Assembly (NCBI GenBank): GCA_019055375.1 | Contig: JAHQIW010004775.1 | Span: forward strand, 124,001 to 188,000 | DNA from: Parelaphostrongylus tenuis | Taxonomy: Eukaryota; Nematoda; Chromadorea; Rhabditida; Metastrongylidae | Direction: 5' to 3' | DNA: 64,000 nucleotides | Shown: positions 45,851-57,470 of the stretch, piece after piece | Numbering within the stretch: position 1 is the stretch's first letter | How the letters are laid out: each line of letters starts with the position of its first letter | Translations under genes and position numbers: made by a program | The notes under the pieces: model-generated | The model's database searches: none | What the model was told of the DNA's origin: nothing | What the model saw: the letters and a program-made list of their open reading frames with translations, nothing else

Positions 45851-48545
45851 CCGGACTTTTCTCGGTATGAGCATGCGGAGGAAATTATGTAGTATCGCAA
45901 TAATACAAAAACCTGAAGTTTTTTTCAAAGAATCCCTACCAAAAACGAAAGTAAAGAACCTTTTGCGAAAATTCGATCAACAGCCGTCCGGAAAGGGTCG
46001 ACCTATTTACCACGTGTGAGGTTTAGAGTTGCTGAGAATAAATGCAAACATATTTTTTTTTCCATCAAACTGTGAGGTGGATATAATATCTTTTGTTATT
46101 TTCATGACAGCCTTCATCTGTTGAGGTGAAGTGAACAATGGCGGTGATGAGTTGAAAACTCTTTCTCAGTATTATAGGATTATTTATCGCGTTTACATAT
46201 CATGTGCAATAAACAATCAGTTGTTGAATGCTGAAGCATGGTTTGAATTTATATTGAGCCGAGCAACTTCAAAGCGCTAGTGCAGTTTAACCTTTTCTCC
46301 TGCCCATTCCATTCAATTACATTCCTCTAGAGAACACTGACGTTATCTGCTTTCTGTCTGTCCAAATTTCCTCATACCACACTTCTTTTTTCTGTCCCAC
46401 TTTCAAAAAGATGTGCTGTTTTTCTGTACTTTCCAAAAGTTAGGCGGTCTTTTCATGTCAGTCCAGATTTTCAGCATGCTTCAGAGATCGATATGATACA
46501 TATCGTATATCTTCAGCTTTATTAATGTGCTAGTTCACGAGAAAAACGCAGTAGAGTAGCGAATTCGATCGTTGGCAGGTTGAGGCATGGTGTAGATACA
46601 AAAGTCACATTTTTCAATCCATAGACAATAGAGGCTGGATCAGTGTTTTTTTTGAAATTGGAGTAACAGGAAAATACTGGTCACTATTTAATTGTGCAAG
46701 TGCTTTACAATCGTTACTCTCTGAGTGTTAAAATTCGTAGTTATTGGTCATTAGCATCCAATAATCTTTTTATAAAGCACACAGGATGTCGTTCTCTCAA
46801 TTCTACCTTGTTTAATGATTTTTCCAGCAGTATGATTCTTTAGCGTTCTTCATGAACATTTGTGGGGTTAGAGAACGATATATTTCTGACGTATTACAAA
46901 AGCTCTTGGAAAATTACGCTCTCACCATTCGTCTGGTAATTTTTTTTGGAGCTACGATGCCATAATAAATGAATAAGCAACAACAAGTAACTTGTTGGAC
47001 GACAGTATGGGATCTGATTAGACGGAAGCACTGATATTTGGAGATACATCCAATCTTTGCCAGAGGAAGCCCATTCACCATAATCTACGATCGTTAGCGA
47101 CAATCCTTTACTGTTTATTCGCATGTACGATTAGAGTTGTCACCAGAATTCGTTAATCTCTGTCAAAAGTATACCTTTCAATTTTATTGCCCTCCCACTT
47201 AAGAGATTCACATTCCAAAGTTATTCAAAAGGCATATTTGACTGTTCGTAAATGAATGGTTAATATTAGCTTGAATTTCAAAGGTGGCATAACTTAGCTG
47301 AGATTGAACTTCACTAATTAATCAAAAGTGGTGGAATCTTTGATTTTTCTGCAGCGAGAAATAAGCCCAATTAACCGAGTGTTCGAAAATCTATTTTTCC
47401 TTGAAGATGGAGTAGCTGAGGACAGCTTTCTCCTTGGATTCATTTTCAAAGTCTTTTTGGCACAAGGATATGTCTGAAAGCTTGAAGAGGTAATGGAAAG
47501 AAGAGAGGTCGGATCAGTATGGTGGGTACGCCTGAGCTTCGTTGCTCAGTTCTAACAATCCTTGCAGCGTCAACAGTGTGACATTGCATCAATAAGAGGA
47601 AGTATGGACCAGGACACGCTTCTGACTAACGACTTCTTAAATAACTAAATCCATATGAATTCATCATCCATACGAACATCCATATGAATTCTTCGACTTT
47701 TCTGTTTTTTTCAAATGCTTTAGAATAGTTGAAATGCTTTATCAAGTTCTGCATGTTCTCGAACACTTGTACATGGTTTTACTCTCACCAAACCCATCGA
47801 ATTACCGTTGTCAATAACAAGAAGGTGTCCGCGGCTTTTTTCATTTTCAGCGTCGAATTCACCACGTCGAAGTTATCATAACCAATGCGCCAGTGTCCCA
47901 CTGCCCATACCTTGACATTTTCTCGACGTTTTATCTAGTCAATATTTCGAGTTGTTTACACTGCATACGTCCGAGTTTGAATTCACAGTAGACTTGCCGA
48001 AATTGCTATTTACCGTCTCTATTTTCAACACTCAAAGTTTGTCAAGGAAGAAATTTACACTGTAAGGAAACTAGGAAGCAAAAATGCATTGAATGAACTT
48101 TTTAGTGTTATATAATAGTGGCGCGTAAAAATTTACGTTAAGACGTATACGGGAAAACGAAATGAAAAATGCGACATTACGAATGGCGAAGTAGTATGCA
48201 TTACTGGTAGAAATAGCAAACCCTAGGTATTTTTTCTGTTTCCCTTTGGAGCAGTAATGTTACATGCTATGCGTATTCTTCATATTTGACACCGACAGTA
48301 AATTCGTCCGAATACACTGTAATGTAAGGATAACACTTCTCGGCTAATGAGGTAGAGCAACATGCCTTAAAATGCCACGAACGAATTCTTCCCAGCGCCA
48401 TTTTGATTTATTATTAGCGTAAAACAATATCAATTCGTTATGATAATGGTATGATGTGTGAGTGTGAACTATACTTTTACATTATTACCATCACGAATGC
48501 TCGTCTTCAATGTCATCTAATTTCACTATTTTCATGCTATCTCAG

Positions 48546-48554
48546 GCGGCGATG
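48546..48554 (+). CDS. tax-6: Candidate 9-nt microexon of calcineurin A
   Basis: Nine bases lie between a CTATCTCAG acceptor and a consensus GTAAGT donor inside the 14-kb intron. Their phase fits exons 11 and 12, adding Gly-Asp-Gly in the acidic linker before the calmodulin-binding helix. Sites this good can arise by chance in 14 kb, so confidence is modest. Confidence 0.3.
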
Positions 48555-50211
48555 GTAAGTACTACGTTTTCTAGCGCTATAGGTATTTATGGTGGCTAAT
48601 GAGCGCGATCAAAAACTATTGTTTTTCGTTCAGCTGTCTTAAGAAAATACTGAAGAGAGCAGCTGATAGCTGTTTCAAATCGGTACATTTTCGTGTGTAA
48701 TAAATGCGCTCAGTAGTCTGGCTAATCTGGGCTTGTGTGCAGTGGCTTCAAAATTTAAGCATGCGTGATGCCATTCGTCGTTTTATGTCTGACAGTGTCT
48801 ACACGTTAATGTGACAACCTTGTTTACAATAACCAAAAGTGTACCGTTTTAGACTTGCTGTGTTATCGAATGAATGGCTTATTTTAACGATTTTCGGAAT
48901 TTGTGCTGTGCAGAATGTGATAGAAAAGATTCCACTTAACAGAACGTCTAAAGTAGTTTGTTTATAAATTGCTATTTCAGAACAACTAGAATGTAATTAG
49001 AAGCATGAAATGTGGATTAGTAAGGGCGATTCGATGTGAATGAAGAAGAATGAAGAGAAAATCAAAATTTGCCCTTGAATGCCTATTATTCTCTTCATTC
49101 TTCCTGCACTTCTTTTTTTATGTTTCCTTTTCAAGCAAAATTTGTTCACCTGAACGTCTTATCGGAATAATGGCAACAAAACTTCATTATGATTATGAAC
49201 TAATAAAATTTAAGAAATTGCAAAAAAATATGAGATGGTATTCATGAGATAGTGCATGATGATTGTCGGTGATTGGCATGCTGTTTGATTCGTCATTAGA
49301 CGTTTTATCCGAATAGACCGTTATTTTACCACCAGTTCCAGACAGACAGGAAAAATATAACGATCCCACTCCTATAGGAATACCTAACATCTCTTGCGCA
49401 GAATATTTTGCGCTCCTTTTGGCCACTTTCAAAGACTACAAATGTATCTCTTCTATCATTAGCTTTCATTCTGCACATCAAGCAGCCATTTATTCGTTTA
49501 AAGTTTCTTTATTATCTGCCGTTTGTTTCAAAATTTTCTTTCGCTTGTTACCACATCACTGCATTTCGCTTTCGTGGCCACTGTCAAGTTTCGCCTTTCA
49601 TAGTATCCGTATCTAGTGCAAGTGTTTTCCCTTTTATATTTTTTTTCAGTCACTCCATGTATTTAGTTGGTTGGGGTTTGTAATAGTTAACAGGAGTGTT
49701 CTTTTTTCGTTTTGATTTTTATGCCAATCTTTCCTTCTCTCTCTTCTTTCCTCCAAACCAACCTCGGTTCATCGTTAAATTCGTAGCGATTATGCAGTTA
49801 GCTGCGTTATTGAAGTTAGCGATTAATCCTTTGTTATGAGATCCCATCCAATAGTCAGTTTCGGGGGACTGGGCGTTACATGAGGTAACCCAGGGCTTAG
49901 GCACATGCACTGAAGCCGTGGACAACGAAGTTCGAACGTAGCAAAAGTTCAAATTTTGTGGTTTATAATATCAAATTGATACAACTGTCAATTGTATAGG
50001 AAGTCATATCTCGAGACCTTGAAAACATTTCTTGAAAACACATGTATACGTTTTTGTAGTCAACTTCTTGGCAACTTTAAGCGATTGTCCCCTAAAGTTT
50101 TGATGAAAATGATTTCAAGACTACCTCAACTGGCTTTTATATGCTCTAAGCAGATATTTGCAATAAAATCCGTTAAGTAACGAAATGTGCAATATATAAT
50201 ATGTTACTATA

Positions 50212-50391
50212 GTGAAAAGGTACCACTCCCATTGTTCTCTTGTCTTATCCTGTAATTGCGCACTTGATATATACAAATGCACGAGGGATGTGAAGTAAAC
50301 CATCAACTTCCTATAATGAAAATTTCTGTTTCTTCTACTTAGTTGACATACAAAAGCAGTCGTTATTATAGTAAAAGGTACCACTCCCATT
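50212..50391 (+). repeat. Direct repeat pair AAAAGGTACCACTCCCATT
   Basis: The 19-base word occurs at about 50216-50234 and 50373-50391, with about 157 bases between starts. Function unknown. Confidence 0.45.
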
Positions 50392-50589
50392 CATCGGAAA
50401 GTGATTTTACAGTGCGATTGACTTTTAATTTTCTCGCTCATATCCATTTGTAGTTCAAAATATGTCGTAAAAAGTAATTTCTATGTTGACACACTATAAA
50501 TTTGAATTACGTTAAGATATCAGATCACATCTTGTGTGCTGCTTACTTTTTTAGTCACGGAGATAATCACTCAAAACGATAATAGTTTT

Positions 50590-51420
50590 ACAACGTTCTT
50601 TTCGAGTGTTTTATTGAGACCACGCTCAAATCTCAACATATCTCAAAAAATATTACAGTTTTCACTCTACTTAAGATTTTTTGGTACTTCTCTTCTGTCC
50701 GCACCCATACTCAAAAAAATGCGTGTTTTCTGCTCTTTCTAAGATATTTTAATTGTCATTTGATAGCTTAAGTTTTGAGAATGTGAACGGTGTATTTTAC
50801 TTCTCAAATGGCCTTTACTGTTACGTTGTAACAGTAAAAATTAAATTATATCTCACATCCAAGCGTTTCTCGCTGAGCAAAGCTTTTTCTTTTGAAAATT
50901 CAATGGTCATTCGATAACCCAAATTTGACAAATTCAATAGTGTTTTTGGTTTTTGAAAAAAAATTTTTATATTGCGCTAAAACAGTGAAAATGAGATTGC
51001 ATTTCACTTGCGGCGCGCATACCCTGCAGAGGTATGTGGATGGATTTCGCAACATTAGCACTAAGCTATCGCCTCCAAATAACCAGTTACTAGCTCAAAT
51101 CTCGAGGATTCAAAGATGCGCTTGCTTTTTGAAAAGAAATCTCTTAGCGTGTTGTAGCAGTAAGAATGAAATTGTGTCCCACATTTGATTACTTTGAGTG
51201 GACACAGGTTTTCTCTCAGACTTTCAATAACCATTCGATAGCAGAAATCTCAACGATTTTAATGATATGCTTGATTTATAAGAAATGCTTTTTAGTGCGC
51301 TTTTACAGCTAAAAGATTTTTGGGTTTCGCCCGCAACACGCATTTTCTGCTGCGGTATGTGAATGGATTTCAACATTGACACCAAGCTATCGCGCTTTTG
51401 GAACATTCGCAACAAACGGC
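50590..51420 (+). repeat. Array of diverged repeat units in intron 11
   Basis: Three or four units share CATTCGATA (50909, 51232; variant 50758), CTCAAATCTC, TTTTTGAAAA...TTT and a GCGCT/CGTTGTA-A-CAGTAAAAAT block. Spacing is irregular (about 150-320 bases), so these are probably old duplicated copies rather than a young satellite. Confidence 0.45.
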
Positions 51421-51903
51421 ATTAAGCCACTACATCTCAGCCTCTTCCCGACTGTTTCCTGATTCTAATGAATTGTTTTATTTTTGAACATTTCTGATCT
51501 GCCAACTACTGGAAAAAGGTGTCAAACTCTTACAAAAACATGGCATGCTACATGACAAGCGTCATTTCAAGAATGGGCAACGAAAGAAGCTTTAGTTCTG
51601 CTCACAAATTGTTCGGCGATGCTAAATGTATAGGTGTGATGACAGGTTTCAGAACTGAGAGTGGAAATTGGTTTGAAAAGGTGACAACATTTTTATGTCG
51701 GTGTTGAAAGCAAAAAGTATTTTGTCCTTCAGCGTCTTGAATGAGATTTCCATTGTGTTCATTTGTCGATTCTTGAATAACAATGAATGGATTTCAGCAA
51801 CTTCTTTTTTGGAAGCATATGACAGTGCTTAGGGATTCTAGAGTACTAAAGTCAGATGTTTTTATCTACAGTTTTTTGAAAGCAGAGAAAAAACCTCGAA
51901 TTT

Positions 51904-51958
51904 ATACCCATTAATGTAGAGTGGTGTGCAAAAACATTTACGTCAGGTGGGATCCTTG
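51904..51958 (-). repeat. Truncated flank of the tRNA-like family
   Basis: TACCCATTAATGTAGAGTGG and TGTGCAAAAACATTTACGTC match the left flank of the family. The core is cut off within the T arm (GGTGGGATCC). Confidence 0.45.
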
Positions 51959-52919
51959 AATTTTATAACAAAAATCGCACGCTACATGTGAATTGCCCTG
52001 TACGATCGACACGGCGCCGAGTGCAAAACTCTGTAATCTTACAGCTGCAACAATACACTAAAAAGTCCTCCTTGAAAACCAAGCATAATATTGAAATCTT
52101 AGAGATTTGGGCTATCTAATGGTCATTGGTTGTCTGAAGGAAAAGCTGTGTCCAGCAAAAATGCTCGAGTATGGAATAAAATTTTATTTTAGTGTTACAA
52201 CGTAATATAAAGGCTTTAAGAAACAAGTTATACCTTCCAAATTCTCGAGATTCAAGCTAACAAATCACTACTAAAATTTCAAAAAAAATGCTTTTTTTTT
52301 TTCTCGGATACAGGTGCGGATAGGGGAAAGGTACCGTTGCCAATGGAAATTCTTAAAAAAAATTCTTTCGCTCACAGTGTGTCTTGGCCTTCGTCGTTCC
52401 ACCATTCGTTTCTAGTGCCGAAGTGTTTCATTAATCCTCCGTCAATTAAAAACATTGTTAGGCAGACCGATTTTTTGCAGTTTTTGCAGAAAACGTTTCA
52501 TGAATGATTACTGACAACTTTAAAAGTTGCTTGTGATAACGAACTGGTTTTTTATGAAAAACTTGCCAAACTTTTGATCGTTTTAGTCACGACAAGTAAA
52601 TAATGAATTGCTATCAGTTTTATTACGACTAAATCCAAGAGTTCATCTTTGACAATTTTCCAAAATTTCGCAGATTTTGTTGTCATTGTTAGAGCTATCG
52701 TTGTCAACTGTGCTTCGCTTCACCTTGCTATTGACCGAGCGATGAAAGCTAAACAGACCAACGCTTTCGTCCATGACACTGATTTGTCTCTTGTTACTCT
52801 CCAAGATAACGCTTGATGTCGGGCATGTATTGGGTGGTAAGCACATAGAACTATACAAATGAAACCGAACCGAGGTTGGGAAAACAGCAAAGAAATGACA
52901 TGATTATAAGAAATTTCAG

Positions 52920-53004
52920 GTGGAGTGCCATCAGCACGAAAGGAAGTTATTCGACACAAAATTCGCGCTATAGGAAAAATGGCTCGTGCCTTTTCCGTGC
53001 TGAG
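52920..53004 (+). CDS. tax-6: Calcineurin A exon 12 (calmodulin-binding helix)
   Basis: The acceptor is ATTTCAG and the donor GTTGGT. It encodes [15 protein letters not shown] and MARAFSVLR, the basic amphipathic helix that binds Ca2+/calmodulin. Upstream residues GGVPS stand in for a variable linker. It ends after two bases of an Arg codon, a phase shared by both alternative exons 13. Confidence 0.95.
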
Positions 53005-54098
53005 GTTGGTAATTATTCCTTTTTTCCCATTCGATTCATTTTTTTCTGATTAGTTGTTCAGTTTACTTAAATTGCGACACAGTCTTGATTTTTACTGAAG
53101 TTTCATCCATTAATGTTTGTTTTTCTTTTGGAAAAAATCATTATCTGCTTATCCAGTTGAATCAGAATCGAGGCTTTCTCTACGCATAGGAAATTTTTTT
53201 TAATGTTGGAATATTGGATAGGCAGCTGATGAAGGCTTTCCGTGTTATGTGCGTTTTTTAACACTATTCTTTAGTATTAATTCTCTTACTATTATGTTGT
53301 AAGTAACCGAACTGAAGTGCCCATTTAGAGCCTAACGCACTCTGCATAAATTTTCTTGTTATTTATCACTGAGTTCAATATATTGATGACCTATCTTGAA
53401 GTCGTAAAAATACTATTTGAAGTGCTGGTTTTGTAAAATTTCTTCTTGTTAATCCCATGAAACATAGTTATTCTCGGACGGAAGCCTGTTTCTAAAATTG
53501 CTTAGATCTTGGTCTAATACCGGGTTGCAATGTTGAATTCCTTATCCTCTTAAGTGGCACTAGTTGCTCATGGAATACCGCTGTATGACCCCATTTGCAT
53601 AACCAGAAATATATCATACCCCCTACACCTCAACATTATAATAACCATAGGCTCTCATTATATCAGTAACAACCCTTGGAAGTCGAGGTGTTAAACTTAG
53701 TTCAAGGTATCACGTGAATTGAAAAAGGTGATGTCAACATAAGTTTTTTGAATGTACACGCAAATTTTCTCGCATATTTCTTTACACAAGCTGTTGAAAA
53801 GTTTGTGTCGCACTATAACGTATCATACATTTATGTAAAATGGATATTTTTTGCTTGCATTATTAAATTGGTTAAGTTCTGAAATCAACGTTCAATCATG
53901 ACTGACTAGTTATATCTTTAGAAGCCGTTATTTGGAACCTTTTTTTGCCAAGATAAATGCCTGACCTGCGCCGAAATTTCATTCTGCCAATTTATTATAC
54001 TTCATAAAGGCCAAATTGAACCAGAGTATCACCCACAAATATTTTCATAGGATAAAATTGTGTGTTGAGTGTTGAGCATGTTTTCATGTCTTTTTTAG

Positions 54099-54196
54099 GG
54101 AAGAAAGCGAGACGGTATTGGCGCTTAAAGGTCTCACACCTACTGGAACTCTACCACTGGGTATACTGAACGAAGGTAGACGTGGAGTGCAGGAGG
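54099..54196 (+). CDS. tax-6: Calcineurin A exon 13a (autoinhibitory segment, first copy)
   Basis: The acceptor is TTTTTTAG and the donor GTAGGT; the exon is 98 bases. It encodes [17 protein letters not shown] and then [15 protein letters not shown]. In the family this segment folds onto the catalytic domain and blocks substrate access until calmodulin binds. Spliced to exon 14 it gives QEALSG, very like the QEALQG of C. elegans, so this is probably the default exon. Confidence 0.92.
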
Positions 54197-54473
54197 GTAG
54201 GTGCGAATTTAACGTCATGCCCACGTCATGAACTTCATTGGAATTCCTCGGGCAAACACCGTGTTGGCTACTTCTTATTTCTCTTCATCTAACCCATTGT
54301 GAGCTTATTGGTTTCCTTGGGTTGTGCTGCGCTGTTCGCTCTGGTGTGCTTCAACATGACACAATGTTTTGCACGAGTTTTTACCATTAACACAAATGGT
54401 TTCGGCCAATTTATTTCTGAGATCTTTTGATAGTAAGTAGATTTTCCATTGAATAGTTTATATACATTTGAAG

Positions 54474-54571
54474 ACACGAGAGTGAAGCGGTGCTGCAGCT
54501 CAAGGGTCTAACTCCTGGAGGCAAACTGCCACAAGGTGTTCTGTCCGGAGGGAGGCCTGCGCTTGTTGAAT
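54474..54571 (+). CDS. tax-6: Calcineurin A exon 13b (duplicate, mutually exclusive alternative)
   Basis: This second 98-base exon starts 277 bases after 13a, has the same entry and exit phases, and encodes [17 protein letters not shown] and [15 protein letters not shown]. It shares 20 of 33 residues with 13a. Its GVLSGG resembles vertebrate calcineurin more than 13a does. The donor is GTGGGT; the acceptor (CATTTGAAG) is weaker than usual. Using both copies shifts the frame to an early TAA, so a productive mRNA carries one or the other. Confidence 0.82.
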
Positions 54572-54936
54572 GTGGGTTGTAGAGTTCATGTCTCCTTGAA
54601 AAGTGCCTGTTACTATTTATCTGCCGTGACATTCTTTCAAAGCAGAAAATCATTCAATAAGCTATTTGGATAACTCTAAACTCAGGCAGTTTCCAAACTT
54701 TCGCACAAGATTGATCAATTGATGTTGATGAAGAGCAGTGATTAGTTAGCATTCTGTAATGTTGAAAGAAACAGTATGCAGAAAGTCGTATTCTCATCGA
54801 ATGGATGGTGGCTACAACCTTTTTCTTTCTTTTCACGACGTGAACATGTACAGCAGATACTTTGCTTTCAGAATTTGTGATGTTTGTACTGCGGAATCGT
54901 ATCAACCTTCATGTCGTAATTATTGCCCCGTTTTAG

Positions 54937-55094
54937 CTCTGTCAGGTGTACAACCGGGTCATCGTATTCAGTCGTTTGCGGAAGCGAAACGACTCGATCA
55001 GATGAACGAACGTATGCCTCCATCGATGGCTTCGCCTGGGCAATCGCCGTCGTCTTCTCCACAACCGCGTACACGCAACGGACCGGATGCCTAG
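54937..55094 (+). CDS. tax-6: Calcineurin A exon 14 (autoinhibitory domain and stop)
   Basis: The acceptor CGTTTTAG gives ALSGVQPGHRIQSFAEAKRL and DQMNERMPP, the autoinhibitory helix that plugs the active site, then a Ser/Pro-rich tail ending RNGPDA and TAG. A second in-frame acceptor (GTCAG) nine bases on would drop three residues. The tail is shorter and more Pro/Ser-rich than in vertebrates. Confidence 0.93.
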
Positions 55095-55600
55095 ACAAGC
55101 GATATTCAGAAGCGTGCAATTGCTTTCACACGTTCTCTTCTTATGCCATGTACCGCACACGGACATATACGCACATATGCACATACACATACATCTAGAC
55201 ACACACACACACACACTCATCTTTTCATCTCTTTTCCTCTCTTTCTATCTCTCCTTTTCTAATCTTCCATATATTCTATCTCTATTCAACACTCGCTATG
55301 TTGACATATCCACATCCTGAACTAGTCTGTAATGTGCGCATGAGGCGTTTTCGCTTTGTCCCAATGATTTCATCCTTTTTTGTTTTTTAGTAATCGCTGC
55401 ATCACGAATATTTCTTGCTAATCTCCTGAAATTCAAAGAGCACAAGGTAACAAAAATTGATTGCATAAAGTGCGTGAGCATAAGAGTTTTTTGCCTATAG
55501 GACGATGTTAAAGGATTATGTGAAACAGTTTTGTCAAAGATAAAGCAAGGCATACCATTTGAAGCGGATAATTAACAATAAAGAGTGCATAGAAATCATA
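55095..55600 (+). other. tax-6: Probable 3' UTR of calcineurin A
   Basis: After the stop come an (AC)n run near 55198-55216, a pyrimidine-rich stretch to about 55280, and AT-rich sequence. The first clear AATAAA is at 55577. Transcript end not verified. Confidence 0.45.
55577..55582 (+). terminator. tax-6: Candidate polyadenylation signal AATAAA
   Basis: Canonical hexamer about 480 bases after the calcineurin stop codon. AATAAA is common by chance in AT-rich DNA; position and strand are the only support. Confidence 0.4.
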
Positions 55601-56799
55601 AGCAGATTTGTTAACGAGATATGTAAAATCGCATGTATCGACAATGCGAAAGCCGTTTGTCCAGTCATCTAGCGATTCAGTAGCGTTAGATGTTCTCTTT
55701 TTATTGTCAACCCGAAACAGCTCGAGCTTAGTTGTTTTCATATTTTCAGCGTGTCCTTTGCATCTCTCTGCCCGTCTTATGTTTACGTGATCAAGCAAAA
55801 TATCACAATAACTCTAGAGTTGTGCATTTAGGCTCTAAAAAGACGTAGTTTTGTTCAGTTGTGCACAACCTAGGGTTCCACCTCTGAACCTCGTGACGTA
55901 AACGCGACATCATCACTCGTTTCTCATGTACCCTATGAATCGTTCCCTAGTCTTCAATGTTTGTCGCGTTTCGGCTCGTTGTAGTATTTGGTCTGAAGAT
56001 TATTGATTGTCTGACCTATTAACTTTATTAGTGGGAGATTTTTGCAGAAAAGGATTGTACCTGTTATATTCTATACAGTTTTGTACTTAGAAGCATATTT
56101 TAGCTTGTGGGGACCTAACCACTCGTCATTTTTCATTGTTTTCAAATTTCCGGTGTATAAGGTTTTTACTTTTCGTTCAGGCTTGGTCTACAGTGCTTTT
56201 TTTATTATGACATTATTTGTAACAAACTTCATGGGTCGGACATTGTATTTTCAAAATCCGCTGTTTCGGAAAGGTTTCTGTTTGATTTTCATAATGAACA
56301 AAAAACAGCGACCATCAAAGAGTTGTGCTAGAATTATAAGGCAGACGCTATGAAGGTAGTCTAGATATTCCTCATCCCGACCCATGTTAATTCGTTAGGT
56401 GAAGAGATCCAGCATTGTCGTCAGCGTCAGTTTTCTTAATACCACTCATTTGTAGGCAAATGCGTCGTCTTTTTTCATTTTCCATTCCTCTTCCTGAGAT
56501 ATCCATAAAAGCAAGCAGAGTGAACGAAGATATGTTGGTGAATTTAGTTTGGTCTGTTATGTCAATGCTTTATTCAGGTCGTATGTCTCCATACTACCGA
56601 CCGTTCTGTTGCATCTATCTAAGTTTAGCTTAACTCTCTACAATTTACTTCTCCTCTAACAGTAGCATCATAAATGCTTCAGCAACCTCCTAGTTGAAGA
56701 TTGTAGATCTGCATTCACAAACATACACGTACTCAGCTCACGGACACTCACTGCTTATGGACCATTCTGCAGATATCCCTCCTACTTGTCTTGCTCGAT

Positions 56800-56900
56800 C
56801 TCTCCTCTCTCTCTTTCTCTCCCTCTCTCTCTCCCTCTCTCTCTCTTTCTCTCCCTCTCTCTCTCCCTCTCCCTCTCCTTCTCCCTCTCCTCTCCTTCCT

Positions 56901-56934
<34 letters not shown>

Positions 56935-56935
56935 A
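56800..56935 (+). repeat. (CT)n/(CCCT)n tract
   Basis: Long imperfect pyrimidine run; Leu/Ser frames on + and Arg/Glu frames on - are artefacts. Confidence 0.9.
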
Positions 56936-57179
56936 CGAAGATACACACCCTATTAACTCCCATGGTAAGAGTTCTCTCGTTTGACGATAATGATTTCTAA
57001 AAGATATCATTTATGTCCTCATTTTGTTACATACGTCTACTTTTCATTTGTAATTCTGTGTTGCAGAAGTCTTTATTTAATATAAATTTATTCCTTTGTG
57101 TAAGTATCACTTTTGTCCAAACGATCTATATATTATAAGATTTGTCGGTATTTTCATTGCTTGTTAACAAAAAGTGTTA

Positions 57180-57470
57180 ACCACACGGTGGTGGGGGGAC
57201 AGAGTGGTGGTGGCGGAGGAGGAGGAGGAGGGCAAGGAGGCGGTGGTGGTGGGGGAGGAGGAGGAGGAGGGCAAGGAGGCGGTGGCGGTGGAGGAGGCGG
57301 TGGCGGAGGGCAGACACATGGCGGCGGTACAAATCCTTCACAGCAAGCTCCTGGAAGCAAAAATTTTCAGAATTATCTGGAAATGGATCGCAATTCATGG
57401 GAAAGTGTGAGACTATATGCTCAAATTACACAATTTCAAGAAGTTTACTTCATTTTCGAATCATATTAGC
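57180..57470 (+). CDS. Gly-rich reading frame with G12Q repeats, possible exon of unknown gene
   Basis: The frame reads GGQSGGGG, then two units of twelve Gly plus Gln, then QTHGGGTNPSQQAPGSKN. Glycine codons GGA, GGC, GGT and GGG are mixed while the frame is kept, which suggests selection on protein rather than simple repeat growth. No convincing acceptor precedes it; possible donors are GTACAA (about 57326) and GTGTGA (about 57403). A clean acceptor TTTTTTCAG at about 57481 opens GCACAGGTAACTAATTAA, which could be a short last exon. The opposite strand would read poly-Pro. It could be an alternative 3' exon of calcineurin or a separate gene. Confidence 0.35.

Larger units (their letters stand above)
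38859..48545. other. Intron 11, transposon graveyard
   Basis: Contains the TTAGGC blocks, a palindromic tRNA-half, the nested RTE/mariner cluster and a diverged repeat. 45900-48545 shows no element I can name. Confidence 0.5.
48555..52919. other. Intron 11, distal part
   Basis: Holds the 50212 direct repeats and the 50590-51420 array. The rest is AT-rich and unassigned. Confidence 0.45.

Noticed and set aside
56694..56984. Ser/Leu-rich frame and Arg/Glu-rich frame on the other strand
   Set aside because: By-products of a CT microsatellite.
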